Positions 45,257 to 55,486 are shown, numbered from the stretch's first letter. The stretch: DNA of 64,000 nt from Maribacter sp. 4G9 (GCF_002742265.1 NZ_MDGL01000061.1:47844-111843), one strand, 5' to 3'. Program-made: numbers and translations. Notes: generated by a model from the sequence alone, not told the origin.

Positions 45257-48200
45257 ATGACCGCTAAATTACGTCTTGTTTTCTCAATTACCATAGCATT
45301 TCTTTCCTTTTCTGGGCTTGCACAGACCAAATATTGGGGCAATGTGGATCTCAAAAATCAGGATAGGCAGGTAACATTAAAGCGATTGGATGTCCGTAAG
45401 GCCAAGGCGTTCACCTTGGATGAAGCGGCTTTAAAATCGGAACTTTTAGGGGTGTCCAGCGCTAAAAGTTCTACCAAGACCCTTTTTTTTCCTGATGATG
45501 AAGGTATTTTGATTCCCTTTCAAGTAGCGGAAACCCAATTGTTCGCCCCGGAATTGTCGCAAAAATACCCTACTATAAAATCCTACAGAGGAAAGAGTCT
45601 ACAAGCAGATGGAAAAAAAATATTTTTCAGTCTTTCTCCCAAGGGACTGCAGACGATGATCATGGATCCAAAAAAGGAGGGAACCGTTTATATGGAAAAG
45701 GGAGCCAGCGGAGATTATATCATTTACAATGCAAAAGATCATTTGACCCAGAAATTGGATTTTGTCTGTAAAACGAGTCCTGATTCCTTTACTTCGTCGT
45801 CCGGCCCGTCCACCGCCAAGTTGGTGGATGACCAGAGTTTAAGAAAGTTTAGGGTCGCCATAGCGGCATCCGGGGAATATACCCAGTTCCATGGGGGTAC
45901 CATTGCCGATGCCCTTGCGACAATCAATGCCACTTTAACAAGGGTGAACGGCGTTTTTGAAAGGGACCTTGGCGTTACCTTGGAGTTGATTGCCAACACG
46001 GATCAGGTGATTTATACCAACCCGGATACGGACCCATTTTCGGGTGGGCTTAGTTCACAGACACAGAATACCCTAACTAGTGTCATTGGCGAGACCAATT
46101 ACGATATTGGCCATTTGTTCAACCAACAGGACGGTACTTTTGATGGCAATGCCGGATTTATTGGGTCTGTATGTCAGGACAACAGAAAGGGCAGTGCCTA
46201 CACTACTTTGTTCGCACCACAGGGAGACCAATTTGATATCGATTTGGTGGCCCATGAAATGGGGCATCAATTTGGGGCGAACCACACTTTTTCGCATTTG
46301 TCCGAAGGTACCTTGGTTCAAGTGGAACCTGGAAGTGGAACCACCATCATGGGATTTGCTGGAATTACTGGAGCCAATGACGTCGCCACCAATTCCGATG
46401 ATTATTTTCACTACGTAAGCATTGTGCAGGTGAGGGAATATTTGCAGACCATTGGCTGTGGTGAAACCATACCTTTGGCCAATAACGCCCCTATCCTAAA
46501 TCCGGTGAGCAATTATACGATTCCCATGGGAACGGCTTTTGTTTTGACCGGAAGTGCCAGTGATCCTGATACCACGGATGTTTTGACCTACGATTGGGAG
46601 CAAATAGACAATGGTATCGTCACGCAGGCTACCTTTGGACCCAACAATCCCACAGGGGCCATGTTTCGTTCGTTGCCGCCGTCCATTTCACCTGAGCGCT
46701 ATTTTCCAAGATTGAGCAGGGTGGTGTCAGGCGATCTTACCCAAACCAGTCCGATCGAGGGCGGTGCATGGGAAACGGTTTCCAATGTGCAGCGCGACCT
46801 GAACTTTTCGCTTACCGTCCGTGATAATGTTTTGAACGGAGGACAATCCGCTTCCGATGAGGTTACTGTTACGGTATCCAGGGAGGCAGGTCCTTTTGTG
46901 GTTACCTCCCAAGAATCGTCCGTTTCTTTTATGGCGGGCGAGACGGAGACCATTACCTGGGACGTTGCAAATACCAATGTACTTCCCATTGGCGCGCAGA
47001 ACGTGGATATTTTTCTCTCCACGGATGGGGGCCTCTCTTTTCCAAATTTGATTGCCCAAAATGTAACCAATGATGGTAGTCATGCCATTGTTATTCCGGG
47101 GGGATATAGTACCACCTCCGGTAGGTTTATGGTAAAGGCGGCCAATAATATTTTCTTTTCCGTGAACCAGGCCGATTTTTCCATTACCGAATCTGAAGTA
47201 GTTCTTAATTTTGACAACCTCAATTATGAGGTCTGCAAACCGGACGATTTGATCGTAAGTTTCAATTATGAAACATATTTAGGGTTCACTGAGGAAAGTA
47301 ATCTGAGTGTTGGGGGACTACCTGCCGGGGTCACTGCGGTTTTTTCGCAGGATACCGTTTCCGTTTCCAATACCACGATTGATCTTAATATTTCGGGAAC
47401 TGAAAATTTGGCCATCGGTAGTTATCCTATTGATGTAATTGCCACTTCGGCCAGCGTCCTAAAAAGTATATCCTTGCAATTGAACGTGTTCGACACGAAT
47501 TTCTCGGAAGTCGTACTTACCGCTCCATCGGATGGAAGCCTGGACGTATCAAAAGATGTAGTCCTGGAATGGGAACCGGATTTGGTGAGTACCTCCTATG
47601 ATGTGGAAATAGCCACAGATGTCGGTTTTGCAACTATTATTGAATCCAAAACGGTAGCTACAAATTCCTACCAGCCTAGCTTATTGTTGAACGAAACCCA
47701 ATATTTTTGGCGGGTAAAACCCAAGAACACTTGTGGGGAAGGAGTTTTTGGGACAACGTTCAGCTTTACGACCATACAGTTTAATTGTATTACCAAGGCT
47801 AGCAATAATGTCCCTATCACTATTTCACCCGTTGGCACGCCAACGATAACTTCGAGAATTCTTTTCTATCAGGATTTGAATTTGGCGGATATCAACGTAA
47901 ACCTGGATATTGAACATACGTATTTGTCGGATTTGGTCATTAGCCTCACTTCACCAGCAGGAACTACGGTGGTGTTGGTTTCCAGTGCCTGTGGTAACAA
48001 TTCCAACATCAATGCCATTTTTGACGATGAGGCAGCCAATGCCTTTACCTGCTCAGGTTCTCCTGCCATTAGCGGTACCGTGAGGCCCATTGGTACGTTG
48101 AGTTCCTTTTATGGGGAGTCCATTCTTGGGGAATGGGTCCTGGAAGTACAGGACAACGCCGCCTCCGATGGAGGAAGGCTAAACAATTTCTCCTTGGAAG

Positions 48201-49042
48201 TCTGCGTGGAAGGCGACTTTAGGCCCGATGACGACGAGGACGGAGTTTTCGATGATGGCGAGGACCTCTGTCTCGATACCCCACTGGGGCAGGAGGTTGA
48301 TGCATCTGGTTGTGCCATTTACAGGTTTACCCAGGAAAACTTTAATGTAAGCTTGGAGAGTGAAACCTGTAGGCCCAATAATGACGGCGCCATAAGGATA
48401 GTGCCCAAGGTATTCTTGGACTATGAAATAACCATAAACGGGAATGGGGTCAACATTACCGATAATTTCACCAATAGTTTCAATCTAACGGATTTAGGTG
48501 CGGGAACCTACGATATCTGTATTACCGGAACCGATGGCACCATTAGCTATGAACCTTTCTGTTTGGAAGTGGTCATAACGGAACCCGCGCCACTGAGTGT
48601 TACGTCCAAAGTTTCCTTACAGGCTTCCCAAATAGTTTTGGATTTGCAAGGAGCAAAAGGATATTATGTAGAACTTAATGGTTATACTTCCTATACAGCG
48701 GGCGACCAGTTTACGGTGGATCTGTCCAAGGGAATCAACTTTTTAAAGGTGTACACCGATATTCCTTGCCAAGGAATATATGAAGAGGAAATAGTTCTTT
48801 CCGAAGGTCCTTTGGTTTTCCCTAACCCTTTCCACGATTTTATTGAAATCTATTTTGACGTACCCACGCAACGGGCTACGATGATGTTGTTCAGTTTGGA
48901 TGGTAGGTTGTTACGAACAGATAAATTACAGGATGGCATATCCTCCAAGGAATACGATCTGAGTATTTTGCCCGTTGGTATGTATTATTTGCAATATAAC
49001 AGTAGAGGAACGAAAAAAACAACTAAGATTTTAAAAAGATGA
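45257..49042 (+). CDS. Secreted M12-type zinc metalloprotease with P domain and T9SS signal
   Basis: The 1261-residue product starts with a signal peptide (MTAKLRLVFSITIAFLSFSGLAQ). A propeptide-like region precedes a reprolysin-type catalytic domain with the zinc motif HEMGHQFGANH (His333, Glu334, His337, His343) and the downstream Met-turn region TTIMGFAG. Then come Ig/FN3-like domains (about 410-850), a proprotein-convertase P domain (about 865-990: YLSDLVISLTSPAGTTVV, GEWVLEVQDNAASDGG), a Asp-rich Ca-binding-like stretch (DDDEDGVFDDGEDLC) and a type A T9SS sorting domain at the end (VFPNPFHDFIEIYF...GMYYLQY). It is exported through T9SS and anchored or released outside the cell. Confidence 0.93.
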   Translation: MTAKLRLVFSITIAFLSFSGLAQTKYWGNVDLKNQDRQVTLKRLDVRKAKAFTLDEAALKSELLGVSSAKSSTKTLFFPDDEGILIPFQVAETQLFAPELSQKYPTIKSYRGKSLQADGKKIFFSLSPKGLQTMIMDPKKEGTVYMEKGASGDYIIYNAKDHLTQKLDFVCKTSPDSFTSSSGPSTAKLVDDQSLRKFRVAIAASGEYTQFHGGTIADALATINATLTRVNGVFERDLGVTLELIANTDQVIYTNPDTDPFSGGLSSQTQNTLTSVIGETNYDIGHLFNQQDGTFDGNAGFIGSVCQDNRKGSAYTTLFAPQGDQFDIDLVAHEMGHQFGANHTFSHLSEGTLVQVEPGSGTTIMGFAGITGANDVATNSDDYFHYVSIVQVREYLQTIGCGETIPLANNAPILNPVSNYTIPMGTAFVLTGSASDPDTTDVLTYDWEQIDNGIVTQATFGPNNPTGAMFRSLPPSISPERYFPRLSRVVSGDLTQTSPIEGGAWETVSNVQRDLNFSLTVRDNVLNGGQSASDEVTVTVSREAGPFVVTSQESSVSFMAGETETITWDVANTNVLPIGAQNVDIFLSTDGGLSFPNLIAQNVTNDGSHAIVIPGGYSTTSGRFMVKAANNIFFSVNQADFSITESEVVLNFDNLNYEVCKPDDLIVSFNYETYLGFTEESNLSVGGLPAGVTAVFSQDTVSVSNTTIDLNISGTENLAIGSYPIDVIATSASVLKSISLQLNVFDTNFSEVVLTAPSDGSLDVSKDVVLEWEPDLVSTSYDVEIATDVGFATIIESKTVATNSYQPSLLLNETQYFWRVKPKNTCGEGVFGTTFSFTTIQFNCITKASNNVPITISPVGTPTITSRILFYQDLNLADINVNLDIEHTYLSDLVISLTSPAGTTVVLVSSACGNNSNINAIFDDEAANAFTCSGSPAISGTVRPIGTLSSFYGESILGEWVLEVQDNAASDGGRLNNFSLEVCVEGDFRPDDDEDGVFDDGEDLCLDTPLGQEVDASGCAIYRFTQENFNVSLESETCRPNNDGAIRIVPKVFLDYEITINGNGVNITDNFTNSFNLTDLGAGTYDICITGTDGTISYEPFCLEVVITEPAPLSVTSKVSLQASQIVLDLQGAKGYYVELNGYTSYTAGDQFTVDLSKGINFLKVYTDIPCQGIYEEEIVLSEGPLVFPNPFHDFIEIYFDVPTQRATMMLFSLDGRLLRTDKLQDGISSKEYDLSILPVGMYYLQYNSRGTKKTTKILKR

Positions 49043-49722
49043 TGAGAAAGATACTACTTCTTGTGTGCCTTTTTGCGGTGTTTGGTTGTAAAAAGAAAGA
49101 CGACCCCAAACCTCCGGGGCAGGTTCTGTTGTTGTTCCCCGAAAAAAATTCTGAATGCACCACCGGGGTAGATCAGGATTCCGCTACTAGCAGGGTGACC
49201 TTTCAATGGCAAAGATCGGACAATACGGATAGTTATGAATTGCGGGTCACAAATATAAGCTCCAATACGGTCCAGACCATCTCAACCCAAAGCACAACGG
49301 CCAGTCTTCCCTTATTAAAAGGGCAACCATATTCATGGTTGGTAAGATCTAGGAACAATCAGGTAGATAACACGATTTCTAGTGAACAGTGGAATTTTTA
49401 TAATGCGGGGTCGAGAACCACCTTTGCCCCCTTCCCCGCTGAAATATTGGCACCTAGCATGTCTGAAAGGGTATTTAAGGATATTAATAATGAGGTGACC
49501 TTGTCTTGGTCCGCATCGGATTTAGATGATGACATAGAGAATATCGAGGTGTATTTTTCAGAGCAGAATCCACCTTTAGATCTTGAAGCTACATTGTCTG
49601 ATGTTGCCACCACTTTGAAAGTATCTGTCGCATCAGGAACTACGTATTATTGGAGTGTGGTCACAAGGGATTCTGAAGGCAATGCAACGAATTCAGGGAT
49701 TTATAGTTTTACTGTCCTTTAA
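49039..49722 (+). CDS. Lipoprotein with two FN3/Ig-like domains
   Basis: The 227-residue product has a lipoprotein signal with lipobox VFGC (Cys17) followed by KKKDD. Two similar beta domains follow: VTFQWQRSDNTDSYELRV with YSWLVRSRNN, and VTLSWSASDLDDDIENIEVYFS with YYWSVVTRDSEGN. Their WxRS/YxWxVR pattern is that of fibronectin-type repeats and resembles segments of the protease encoded upstream. The ATG overlaps the protease stop by 4 bp, so the two are translated together. It may be a surface partner of the protease; the role is inferred. Confidence 0.75.
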   Translation: MMRKILLLVCLFAVFGCKKKDDPKPPGQVLLLFPEKNSECTTGVDQDSATSRVTFQWQRSDNTDSYELRVTNISSNTVQTISTQSTTASLPLLKGQPYSWLVRSRNNQVDNTISSEQWNFYNAGSRTTFAPFPAEILAPSMSERVFKDINNEVTLSWSASDLDDDIENIEVYFSEQNPPLDLEATLSDVATTLKVSVASGTTYYWSVVTRDSEGNATNSGIYSFTVL

Positions 49723-50348
49723 GCCCCATTAAATTGATTCATGGTCCTTGATACACCAGACAGTACAAAGGATTCAATAAGCGCTATGGATTTTTCCAAG
49801 CGCTCTTTCATTTTGGCGTTCTCCTCTTCGTTCCATTGACCCAGGACATATTCAACCTGTCTGCCCTTTCCAAATTCAGAACCTACACCAAATCGGAATC
49901 GATTGTAATTCGTGGTTTGCAGTATCTGTTGAATATCCTTTAGACCGTTGTGTCCGCCATCGCTACCCTTGGTCTTTAATCTGAGCGTTCCAAAGGCAAG
50001 ATTAATGTCATCCGTTATTATAAGGAGGTTTTCCAAGGGGATTTTTTCTTTATCCATCCAATAGCGCACCGCTTTGCCACTTAAGTTCATATAGGTGGAT
50101 GGTTTTAGGCAAAGGATGCTTCTGCCTTTCAATTTATAGATGGCCACATCACCAAGCTTTTGGGTTTCGAAATTCAGCTCTTTTTGATGTGCAAGGGCGT
50201 CCAAAATTTTAAAACCAATATTGTGCCGGGTTTCGGCATACTCATCACCTATATTGCCTAGGCCTACTATCAAGTATTTTTTCATGGTGTCTACCTTTTC
50301 TAAAAATTGGTCTCTAAAGCCTAAAAGCGCTTTAAAATATGTAAGCAT
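49719..50348 (-). CDS. pth: Peptidyl-tRNA hydrolase
   Basis: Pth releases peptides from peptidyl-tRNA. Conserved parts are YLIVGLGNIGDEYAETRHNIGF (catalytic His in RHN), KPSTYMNLSGKAV, IITDDINLAFG and GSDGGHNGLKDI. The first ATG (50348) gives a 21-residue N-terminal extension, MLTYFKALLGFRDQF...; ATG 50285 gives the canonical MKKYLIVGLG start and 188 residues. Both are possible. Order prs-rplY-pth is conserved in many bacteria. The 3' end overlaps the convergent lipoprotein gene by 4 bp. Confidence 0.95.
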   Translation of the reverse strand: MLTYFKALLGFRDQFLEKVDTMKKYLIVGLGNIGDEYAETRHNIGFKILDALAHQKELNFETQKLGDVAIYKLKGRSILCLKPSTYMNLSGKAVRYWMDKEKIPLENLLIITDDINLAFGTLRLKTKGSDGGHNGLKDIQQILQTTNYNRFRFGVGSEFGKGRQVEYVLGQWNEEENAKMKERLEKSIALIESFVLSGVSRTMNQFNGA

Positions 50349-50380
50349 GGAATATCCTTTAACGATCTCCTAAAAATACA

Positions 50381-50415
50381 AAAGCACCCCAATAATTAAA
50401 CCGGGGCGCTTTTTG
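50381..50415 (-). terminator. Terminator between rplY and pth
   Basis: An imperfect stem (AAAGCaCCCC with GGGGcGCTTT) with an AT-rich loop lies just after rplY. On the minus strand it is followed by a T-rich run, so it could stop or attenuate transcription into pth. Confidence 0.65.
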
Positions 50416-50431
50416 TTTTTGTAAATCAAAT

Positions 50432-51085
50432 TTATTCTTGGGCAGCTTCTTCCGCTGGGGCCTCTGCTCCATCGGCACTTGCTTCTGCACCTTCTGCTTC
50501 CTCGTCCAATTCTTCGTCATCGTCATCGGTCATTACGGCCGTACGTGCAGTTTTAACCTGTACTACCGTTGTGGAATCTGGGTGAAGAATTGTAAAATCG
50601 TCGCTCAATAATGAAGAAACGGCAATGTTCTGGCCAATTCTAAGTTTGGAAATGTCCACGTCAAAGAAATCCGGTAATTTATCCGGTAATGCCTTAATGG
50701 CAAGTTTTCTTTTCCTGAACAATAGACGTCCACCATTTCTAACCCCTGGGGAGTTACCTTGCAACCTAACAGGAATGTTCATGGTTACAGGTTTGTCCTC
50801 GAACAACTGATAGAAATCGATGTGCATGATGCTATCGGTTACGGGGTGGAACTGTATGTCCTGCATTACGGCGTTCACTTTGGCCCCATTGTCCAATTCA
50901 ATTGCAACTGTGTGCGCATTGGCGGTGTAAACCAAATCCCTGAACGCTAGTTCGTCTGCTGAAAAGTGCAATGGTTTATCCCCTCCGTATACTACGCAAG
51001 GAACCTTTCCAGCATTACGTAGGGCCTTTGTCGACTTTTTGCCCACGCTTTCTCTTTCTGATCCTTTAATTGTAATTGACTTCAT
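50432..51085 (-). CDS. rplY: 50S ribosomal protein L25/general stress protein Ctc
   Basis: The 217-residue product is the long (CTC) form of L25, which binds 5S rRNA. The N-terminal L25 domain has [23 protein letters not shown] and [25 protein letters not shown]; the C-terminal TL5-like domain follows, ending in a very acidic tail ([22 protein letters not shown]). It sits between prs (49 bp upstream) and pth. Confidence 0.96.
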   Translation of the reverse strand: MKSITIKGSERESVGKKSTKALRNAGKVPCVVYGGDKPLHFSADELAFRDLVYTANAHTVAIELDNGAKVNAVMQDIQFHPVTDSIMHIDFYQLFEDKPVTMNIPVRLQGNSPGVRNGGRLLFRKRKLAIKALPDKLPDFFDVDISKLRIGQNIAVSSLLSDDFTILHPDSTTVVQVKTARTAVMTDDDDEELDEEAEGAEASADGAEAPAEEAAQE

Positions 51086-51134
51086 TATATATATTAAAAT
51101 TAATAATTCAAATTGTCGCCATTTCGCCGATTCG

Positions 51135-52076
51135 TTACATCAAAAATTTGGACGAAATGGAATTGTTATTATGTACTTTATGCATGACGTCCGCAAACAG
51201 ATCGGCACAACTGAGTACTTTTACTTTATCACTCTTTATTTCCAAAGGAATGGAATCGGTAATGATCAATTCCGTTAGTTTGGACTTTTCAATTTTCTCA
51301 TAGGCATTGCCGGACAGTAAACCATGTGTTGCAATAGCCCTTACGCTAACGGCACCTCTCTCTATCATCAAATCTGCCGCCTTTGTCAATGTGCCGGCGG
51401 TATCCACCATATCATCCACTAACACTACGTTCTTTCCTTGTACATCCCCAATCAATTCCATGTGAGAGATTACATTTGCCTTTGCCCGTTGCTTGTAACA
51501 TACAACAACATCACTATCCAAGGCCTTGGAATAAGCATAGGCCCTTTTTGAACCACCCATATCCGGGGAAGCTATCGTGAGGTTTTCCAACCCTAAATTT
51601 TGTAAATAAGGTAGGAACAAGGTAGAGGCAAACAAATGATCTACGGGTTTTTCAAAGAACCCTTGAATCTGGTCTGCATGCAAATCCATGGTAATGATTC
51701 TAGTGGCTCCGGCGGTCTCCAACATTTTAGCAACAAGTTTCGCAGCAATGGGTACCCTAGGTTTGTCCTTTCTATCCTGTCTGGCCCAACCAAAATAAGG
51801 CATTACAGCGGTTATATGACGCGCGGAGGCCCTTTTTGCACCATCGATCATCAACAACATTTCCATAAGATTTTCAGGTCCTGGGTGGGTAGAACCGATA
51901 ATAAAAATTCTAGTACCCCTTATGGACTCCTCAAAGGAGGGCTGAAACTCTCCGTCGCTATATCGTGAAAATATGATGTTGCCCAGTTCCACGCCAAAGG
52001 CCTTGGCAATTTTTTCTCCTAAAACGGTACTTTGGGTGCAGGCAAAGAATTTAGGTTCTGGAACGCTGTATGGCAT
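51135..52076 (-). CDS. prs: Ribose-phosphate pyrophosphokinase
   Basis: The 313-residue product makes PRPP from ribose 5-phosphate and ATP. Motifs: [19 protein letters not shown], the flexible loop [30 protein letters not shown] and the PRPP-binding loop [14 protein letters not shown]. Length is standard. It leads the prs-rplY-pth group. Confidence 0.97.
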   Translation of the reverse strand: MPYSVPEPKFFACTQSTVLGEKIAKAFGVELGNIIFSRYSDGEFQPSFEESIRGTRIFIIGSTHPGPENLMEMLLMIDGAKRASARHITAVMPYFGWARQDRKDKPRVPIAAKLVAKMLETAGATRIITMDLHADQIQGFFEKPVDHLFASTLFLPYLQNLGLENLTIASPDMGGSKRAYAYSKALDSDVVVCYKQRAKANVISHMELIGDVQGKNVVLVDDMVDTAGTLTKAADLMIERGAVSVRAIATHGLLSGNAYEKIEKSKLTELIITDSIPLEIKSDKVKVLSCADLFADVMHKVHNNNSISSKFLM

Positions 52077-52167
52077 GTCTATATTATTGATTCTCGATCC
52101 TTATGAAGAAGGGACCTTAAAGTGCCTACTCCGTCTGCGCAAAGCACAGTTGTTTTCTAAGGAGGTG

Positions 52168-52175
52168 CAAATTTA
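52168..52175 (-). promoter_or_regulatory. Candidate -7 element of prs
   Basis: On the minus strand TAAATTTG fits TAnnTTTG, about 92 bp before the prs start. No convincing -33 TTTG is seen at the right distance, so it is tentative. Confidence 0.35.
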
Positions 52176-52214
52176 GAAATTAATTTGTCTTGCTGAAGGA
52201 TAATTGTTTAATTT

Positions 52215-52248
52215 TTTGGTGTGGAAATAAAAATATTTTATAGTTTTG
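52215..52248 (+). promoter_or_regulatory. Promoter of tRNA-Leu
   Basis: TTTG at 52215-52218 and TAGTTTTG at 52241-52248 (TAnnTTTG) lie 22 bp apart and 16 bp before the tRNA. Confidence 0.5.
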
Positions 52249-52264
52249 CAATCCTATTTTACAA

Positions 52265-52346
52265 GCTCGAGTGGCGGAATTGGTAGACGCGCTGGATTCA
52301 AAATCCAGTTCTTTCGGGAGTGTGGGTTCGATTCCCACCTCGAGTA
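52265..52346 (+). tRNA. tRNA-Leu (CAA)
   Basis: An 82-nt class II tRNA folds completely: acceptor GCTCGAG/CTCGAGT with discriminator A, D-arm GGCGGAATTGGTAGACGC, anticodon stem CTGGA/TCCAG with loop TTCAAAA (anticodon CAA at 52299-52301), a variable arm and T-arm GTGGG-TTCGATT-CCCAC. CCA is not encoded. Its 3' end is a likely integration target for the element that follows. Confidence 0.96.
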
Positions 52347-52351
52347 CTTAT

Positions 52352-52382
52352 AAACCCTGTTAATCATTTGATTTTCAGGGTT
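52352..52382 (+). terminator. Terminator after tRNA-Leu
   Basis: AAACCCTG pairs with CAGGGTTT around an AT-rich loop directly after the tRNA, followed by TTGTGTTTTTT. Confidence 0.65.
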
Positions 52383-52394
52383 TTGTGTTTTTTG

Positions 52395-52416
52395 AAGTGA
52401 CGGTTAAGTGACGGTT
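52395..52416. repeat. Tandem 11-bp repeat beside the tRNA (arm-type site candidate)
   Basis: AAGTGACGGTT occurs twice without a gap (52395-52405 and 52406-52416), 49 bp after the tRNA. Such short direct repeats near an attachment site are typical arm-binding sites of tyrosine integrases. Confidence 0.6.
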
Positions 52417-52748
52417 TTTTAAATATAAACCTAATTTTCACCTTTTATTTTCCTGAAAGAAAGATATGAAAATTGTCGCTAATTATAGGTGTTTTATTGA
52501 ATTCAACTTGAGAATGGTGCCGATAACTATACCATATTAAAGCACCTTAGGCATCGCTAATTGCAAACAACCGAATTCTTAACAAAGATTATTGACAAGA
52601 AAATAAAGGCACCACAAATATGATCCCTGAATTGGAGATGAACATTGCAGTATAAAATAGCCTACCAGATGTATCTAACGGAGTTTCATAAAAGGTTACT
52701 TAAAAAGACAGATAAAAAATCGAAGTCCTTTGGTTGATAAAACAATTT

Positions 52749-55046
52749 CTACTCAGTGCTTATTTCCTCTATTGGATTTTTTCTGGTCGCTTTTATTGTT
52801 TGCATACTTAAAGTCAACACAGAAATTAATATTACGATAAGGCCCGATAGAATAAAAATCCATATGCTGAGATCAATCCTGTTTGCGAAACGTGTAAGCC
52901 ATTGATTCATCAAATAGTAGCCCATGGGGATTGCTATTATGAAAGCTAGAAGTATACGTTTGCTAAATGCGTAAGTCAACAAATTCACAATATCTTTTGT
53001 CGAGGCCCCTAGTACTTTTCGAATTCCCATTTCTTTAGATCGACTTTGAGTAACTGCCCATGACAAAGCAAACAAGCCGAAACTTGCCAATATCATACTT
53101 ATAATTGCAAAAGTCACAATGATATTATAGAAAAATGTGTCCTCTTTGTACTTCTTCATGAGTTCTTCTTCAAGAATTATGTAAGAAAAGAAATAATCTG
53201 GAAATAGCTCTTTCCATTTTGTTTCAATTTCTGGAAGAATTAATCCTAAATTGGTGCCTTTGTAATCAATGAGCAATGAAGGCCCATCCTCATAGTAAGC
53301 TATTATGACTGGCGGAATCTCCTCTTTAAAAGAACCACATGTAAAATCTTCCACAACACCAACAATTAAATCCTCAGTACCGGGCACTTTTTTTCCAATT
53401 GGATTACTTAGGTCAAACTGATGGATCAATTTTTGATTGACAAGTTTACCGTTACGTACTGCTGAAGGCAAACTGCCTTCGATTAAATTTAAATTAAGCG
53501 TTTCAATGAAATCTTCATCACCTCCAAATAAAAAGGGTGTATAAAACTTTTCGTTTTCAAGCTCATATCGCACCATTCGATTTCCGGATATAGGGTTTCC
53601 ACCACTAACGGTTACACTTTTGACATTTGGCAATTGACTAATTTTCTGTTTGAGGACAGGAAGAACTTTCGAGTATTTCGGGTCGGGGGTATCAAGTTGA
53701 ATAATTTTTCGGTTGAAACCGAGTGGAGCATTCTCAATATAGTTCATTTGTTCAATAATCGAGATGGAGCATATTGTCAGTGTAATTGAAATAATGAACT
53801 GGAAAGTGAAGAGAAATCCACTAAAGGTAACCTTGGAGGATTCGTTTTTCATTAAATTGACAGGTTTCATTCTCCATTGTTTGGATACCGAAAATATTAC
53901 TACCAAGGCGGCCGAGAAAAGAATCACTAAACCTATATATGAAGCAACCTCTATATTCAACAAATACTCCGGTGATAGGTTAGCCTCAAAAACAGAATTG
54001 AATACAGGAATTGTTAGAAGTGTTATTATAAGCGATAATAAAAAACTAGTAATAATGTAAAATCCTGCTTCTGCTATTGAGAAGTAGAACAATCCTTTTT
54101 GAGTAATTCCAAGTGTTTTTTTAATGCCCATTTCCTTTCTTCTATCCTGCCAAAAAAGCAAGAATAGATTTATGAAATTAAAGCTTGCAATAAAGAGGAT
54201 CAAGCCGCAAACAATATACCCGACCTTCAAAAAGGTAGGGTTTCTTGTTTTCATGTATTTCATTTTATTTTCAGCGGTGAAATAAGAATTACTTAAGGGC
54301 TCAAAGAAGTAATCCATTTTGCCGGGGCCAAGTAATCCGGGTCGTATAGTATCTGCCCTGATCTTGCTTTGCAATGCTTCCGTAGAACTATTACTGGTTA
54401 TTAAAGCATAGCTGGGCCCGCCGTTCCATCTGTTTTCAAAATCGGAATGATGCACTAAAGCATCAAAAGATAAATGACTATTTGAGCTCGACTTTTTTGT
54501 AATAGCCGAAACGGTCATTTGCTGGATAGTATCGGGAGTAATTAAAGACACAGACTTACCGACCGCTTCCGATTCCCCAAATAAAATAGCAGCCTTTTCT
54601 TGTGTGAGTACAATATTACCAGGTGACAACCCCCCACTTTTAGTTCCTTGACCAATAGGGAAATCAAAAACTGAAAAGAATGACTCATCGGCCAACAAAA
54701 TATTTAAATCATGGAAAACGGTTTTTTCAACCTCAATTGAAGCTTTATCTAAATTTCCAATCTGACTTACATCTGCAATTTCTGGATAATTGTTGGTTAG
54801 ATAATCATAAAGAAACTTGGGTATGTAGGCAATGCGGCCGCTTTCGCCAAATGGATCATTGCTGAATATCTGGAATATCCTTTCATGCTTGGAATGAAAT
54901 TTATCCGTATTTGTTTCATAAACAAGAAATGATATGAGAATATTGCAACATACAAAAGCCACTATTAGGCTCAATAGAATAATAGAAGTATATATTTTAT
55001 TCGCCCACAAATTCCTGATTATAAGTTTAAGATTATGACGTAGCAT
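52749..55046 (-). CDS. FtsX-like ABC transporter permease
   Basis: The 765-residue protein has the duplicated MacB-type layout: N-terminal LRHNLKLIIRNLWANKIYTSIILLSLIVAF, a large periplasmic domain, three helices in the middle (about 275-395, with KEMGIKKTLGITQKGLF) and a second copy ending with SKEMGIRKVLGASTKDIVNLL and three helices. The ERxxMGIRKVLGAS motif contacts an ATPase, but no ATPase gene is next to it. Such solitary permeases are common in Bacteroidota and are of unknown substrate. It lies inside the region between tRNA-Leu and the mobilization genes. Confidence 0.87.
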   Translation of the reverse strand: MLRHNLKLIIRNLWANKIYTSIILLSLIVAFVCCNILISFLVYETNTDKFHSKHERIFQIFSNDPFGESGRIAYIPKFLYDYLTNNYPEIADVSQIGNLDKASIEVEKTVFHDLNILLADESFFSVFDFPIGQGTKSGGLSPGNIVLTQEKAAILFGESEAVGKSVSLITPDTIQQMTVSAITKKSSSNSHLSFDALVHHSDFENRWNGGPSYALITSNSSTEALQSKIRADTIRPGLLGPGKMDYFFEPLSNSYFTAENKMKYMKTRNPTFLKVGYIVCGLILFIASFNFINLFLLFWQDRRKEMGIKKTLGITQKGLFYFSIAEAGFYIITSFLLSLIITLLTIPVFNSVFEANLSPEYLLNIEVASYIGLVILFSAALVVIFSVSKQWRMKPVNLMKNESSKVTFSGFLFTFQFIISITLTICSISIIEQMNYIENAPLGFNRKIIQLDTPDPKYSKVLPVLKQKISQLPNVKSVTVSGGNPISGNRMVRYELENEKFYTPFLFGGDEDFIETLNLNLIEGSLPSAVRNGKLVNQKLIHQFDLSNPIGKKVPGTEDLIVGVVEDFTCGSFKEEIPPVIIAYYEDGPSLLIDYKGTNLGLILPEIETKWKELFPDYFFSYIILEEELMKKYKEDTFFYNIIVTFAIISMILASFGLFALSWAVTQSRSKEMGIRKVLGASTKDIVNLLTYAFSKRILLAFIIAIPMGYYLMNQWLTRFANRIDLSIWIFILSGLIVILISVLTLSMQTIKATRKNPIEEISTE

Positions 55047-55486
55047 AGAATGTTCAATAATTTAAAATATCGTATAATTAATGCTTGAAGCATAACTCGC
55101 ATTAATTATATACTTCTTTATTAAAAATAACAAATCCCTTTTTAGTAACATATAGCAAGGAATAAAATTAATCTAGTGCTAACTTCACAGCAATGAGCTT
55201 TGTTCATTTCGTGAAGTTCTATTTAAAGATTTTGACTCCTGCTATTAAGTCGATATAGTAATCGGTATTGACTAGAAAGAAAATTTCTTTATTTCTTTGG
55301 TGCCAAGAAGCAAACCTTTAATATAATAGGGCAGCATTCATCGTAATAATAGAAAGTTTCTTCAAATAACAATCATGCAATGGACTGCTCCTAATACAAT
55401 ATAATCGACGCTTTTAAAACCAGAATTTTCATATTTGGCTATCTTAAATTGTTGATAACTCAAAATTCTTCCATTTTTAACAAAAA

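Larger units (their letters stand above)
52347..52748. other. Non-coding junction next to tRNA-Leu (probable attL region)
   Basis: No gene is visible in these 402 bp. They hold the tRNA terminator (AAACCCTG...CAGGGTTT, 52352-52382), the tandem 11-bp repeats at 52395-52416 and about 330 bp of AT-rich sequence without recognisable features. Confidence 0.5.

Noticed and set aside
52347..52748. Integrase gene or remnant next to the tRNA
   Set aside because: No frame with tyrosine-recombinase motifs is present in either strand.
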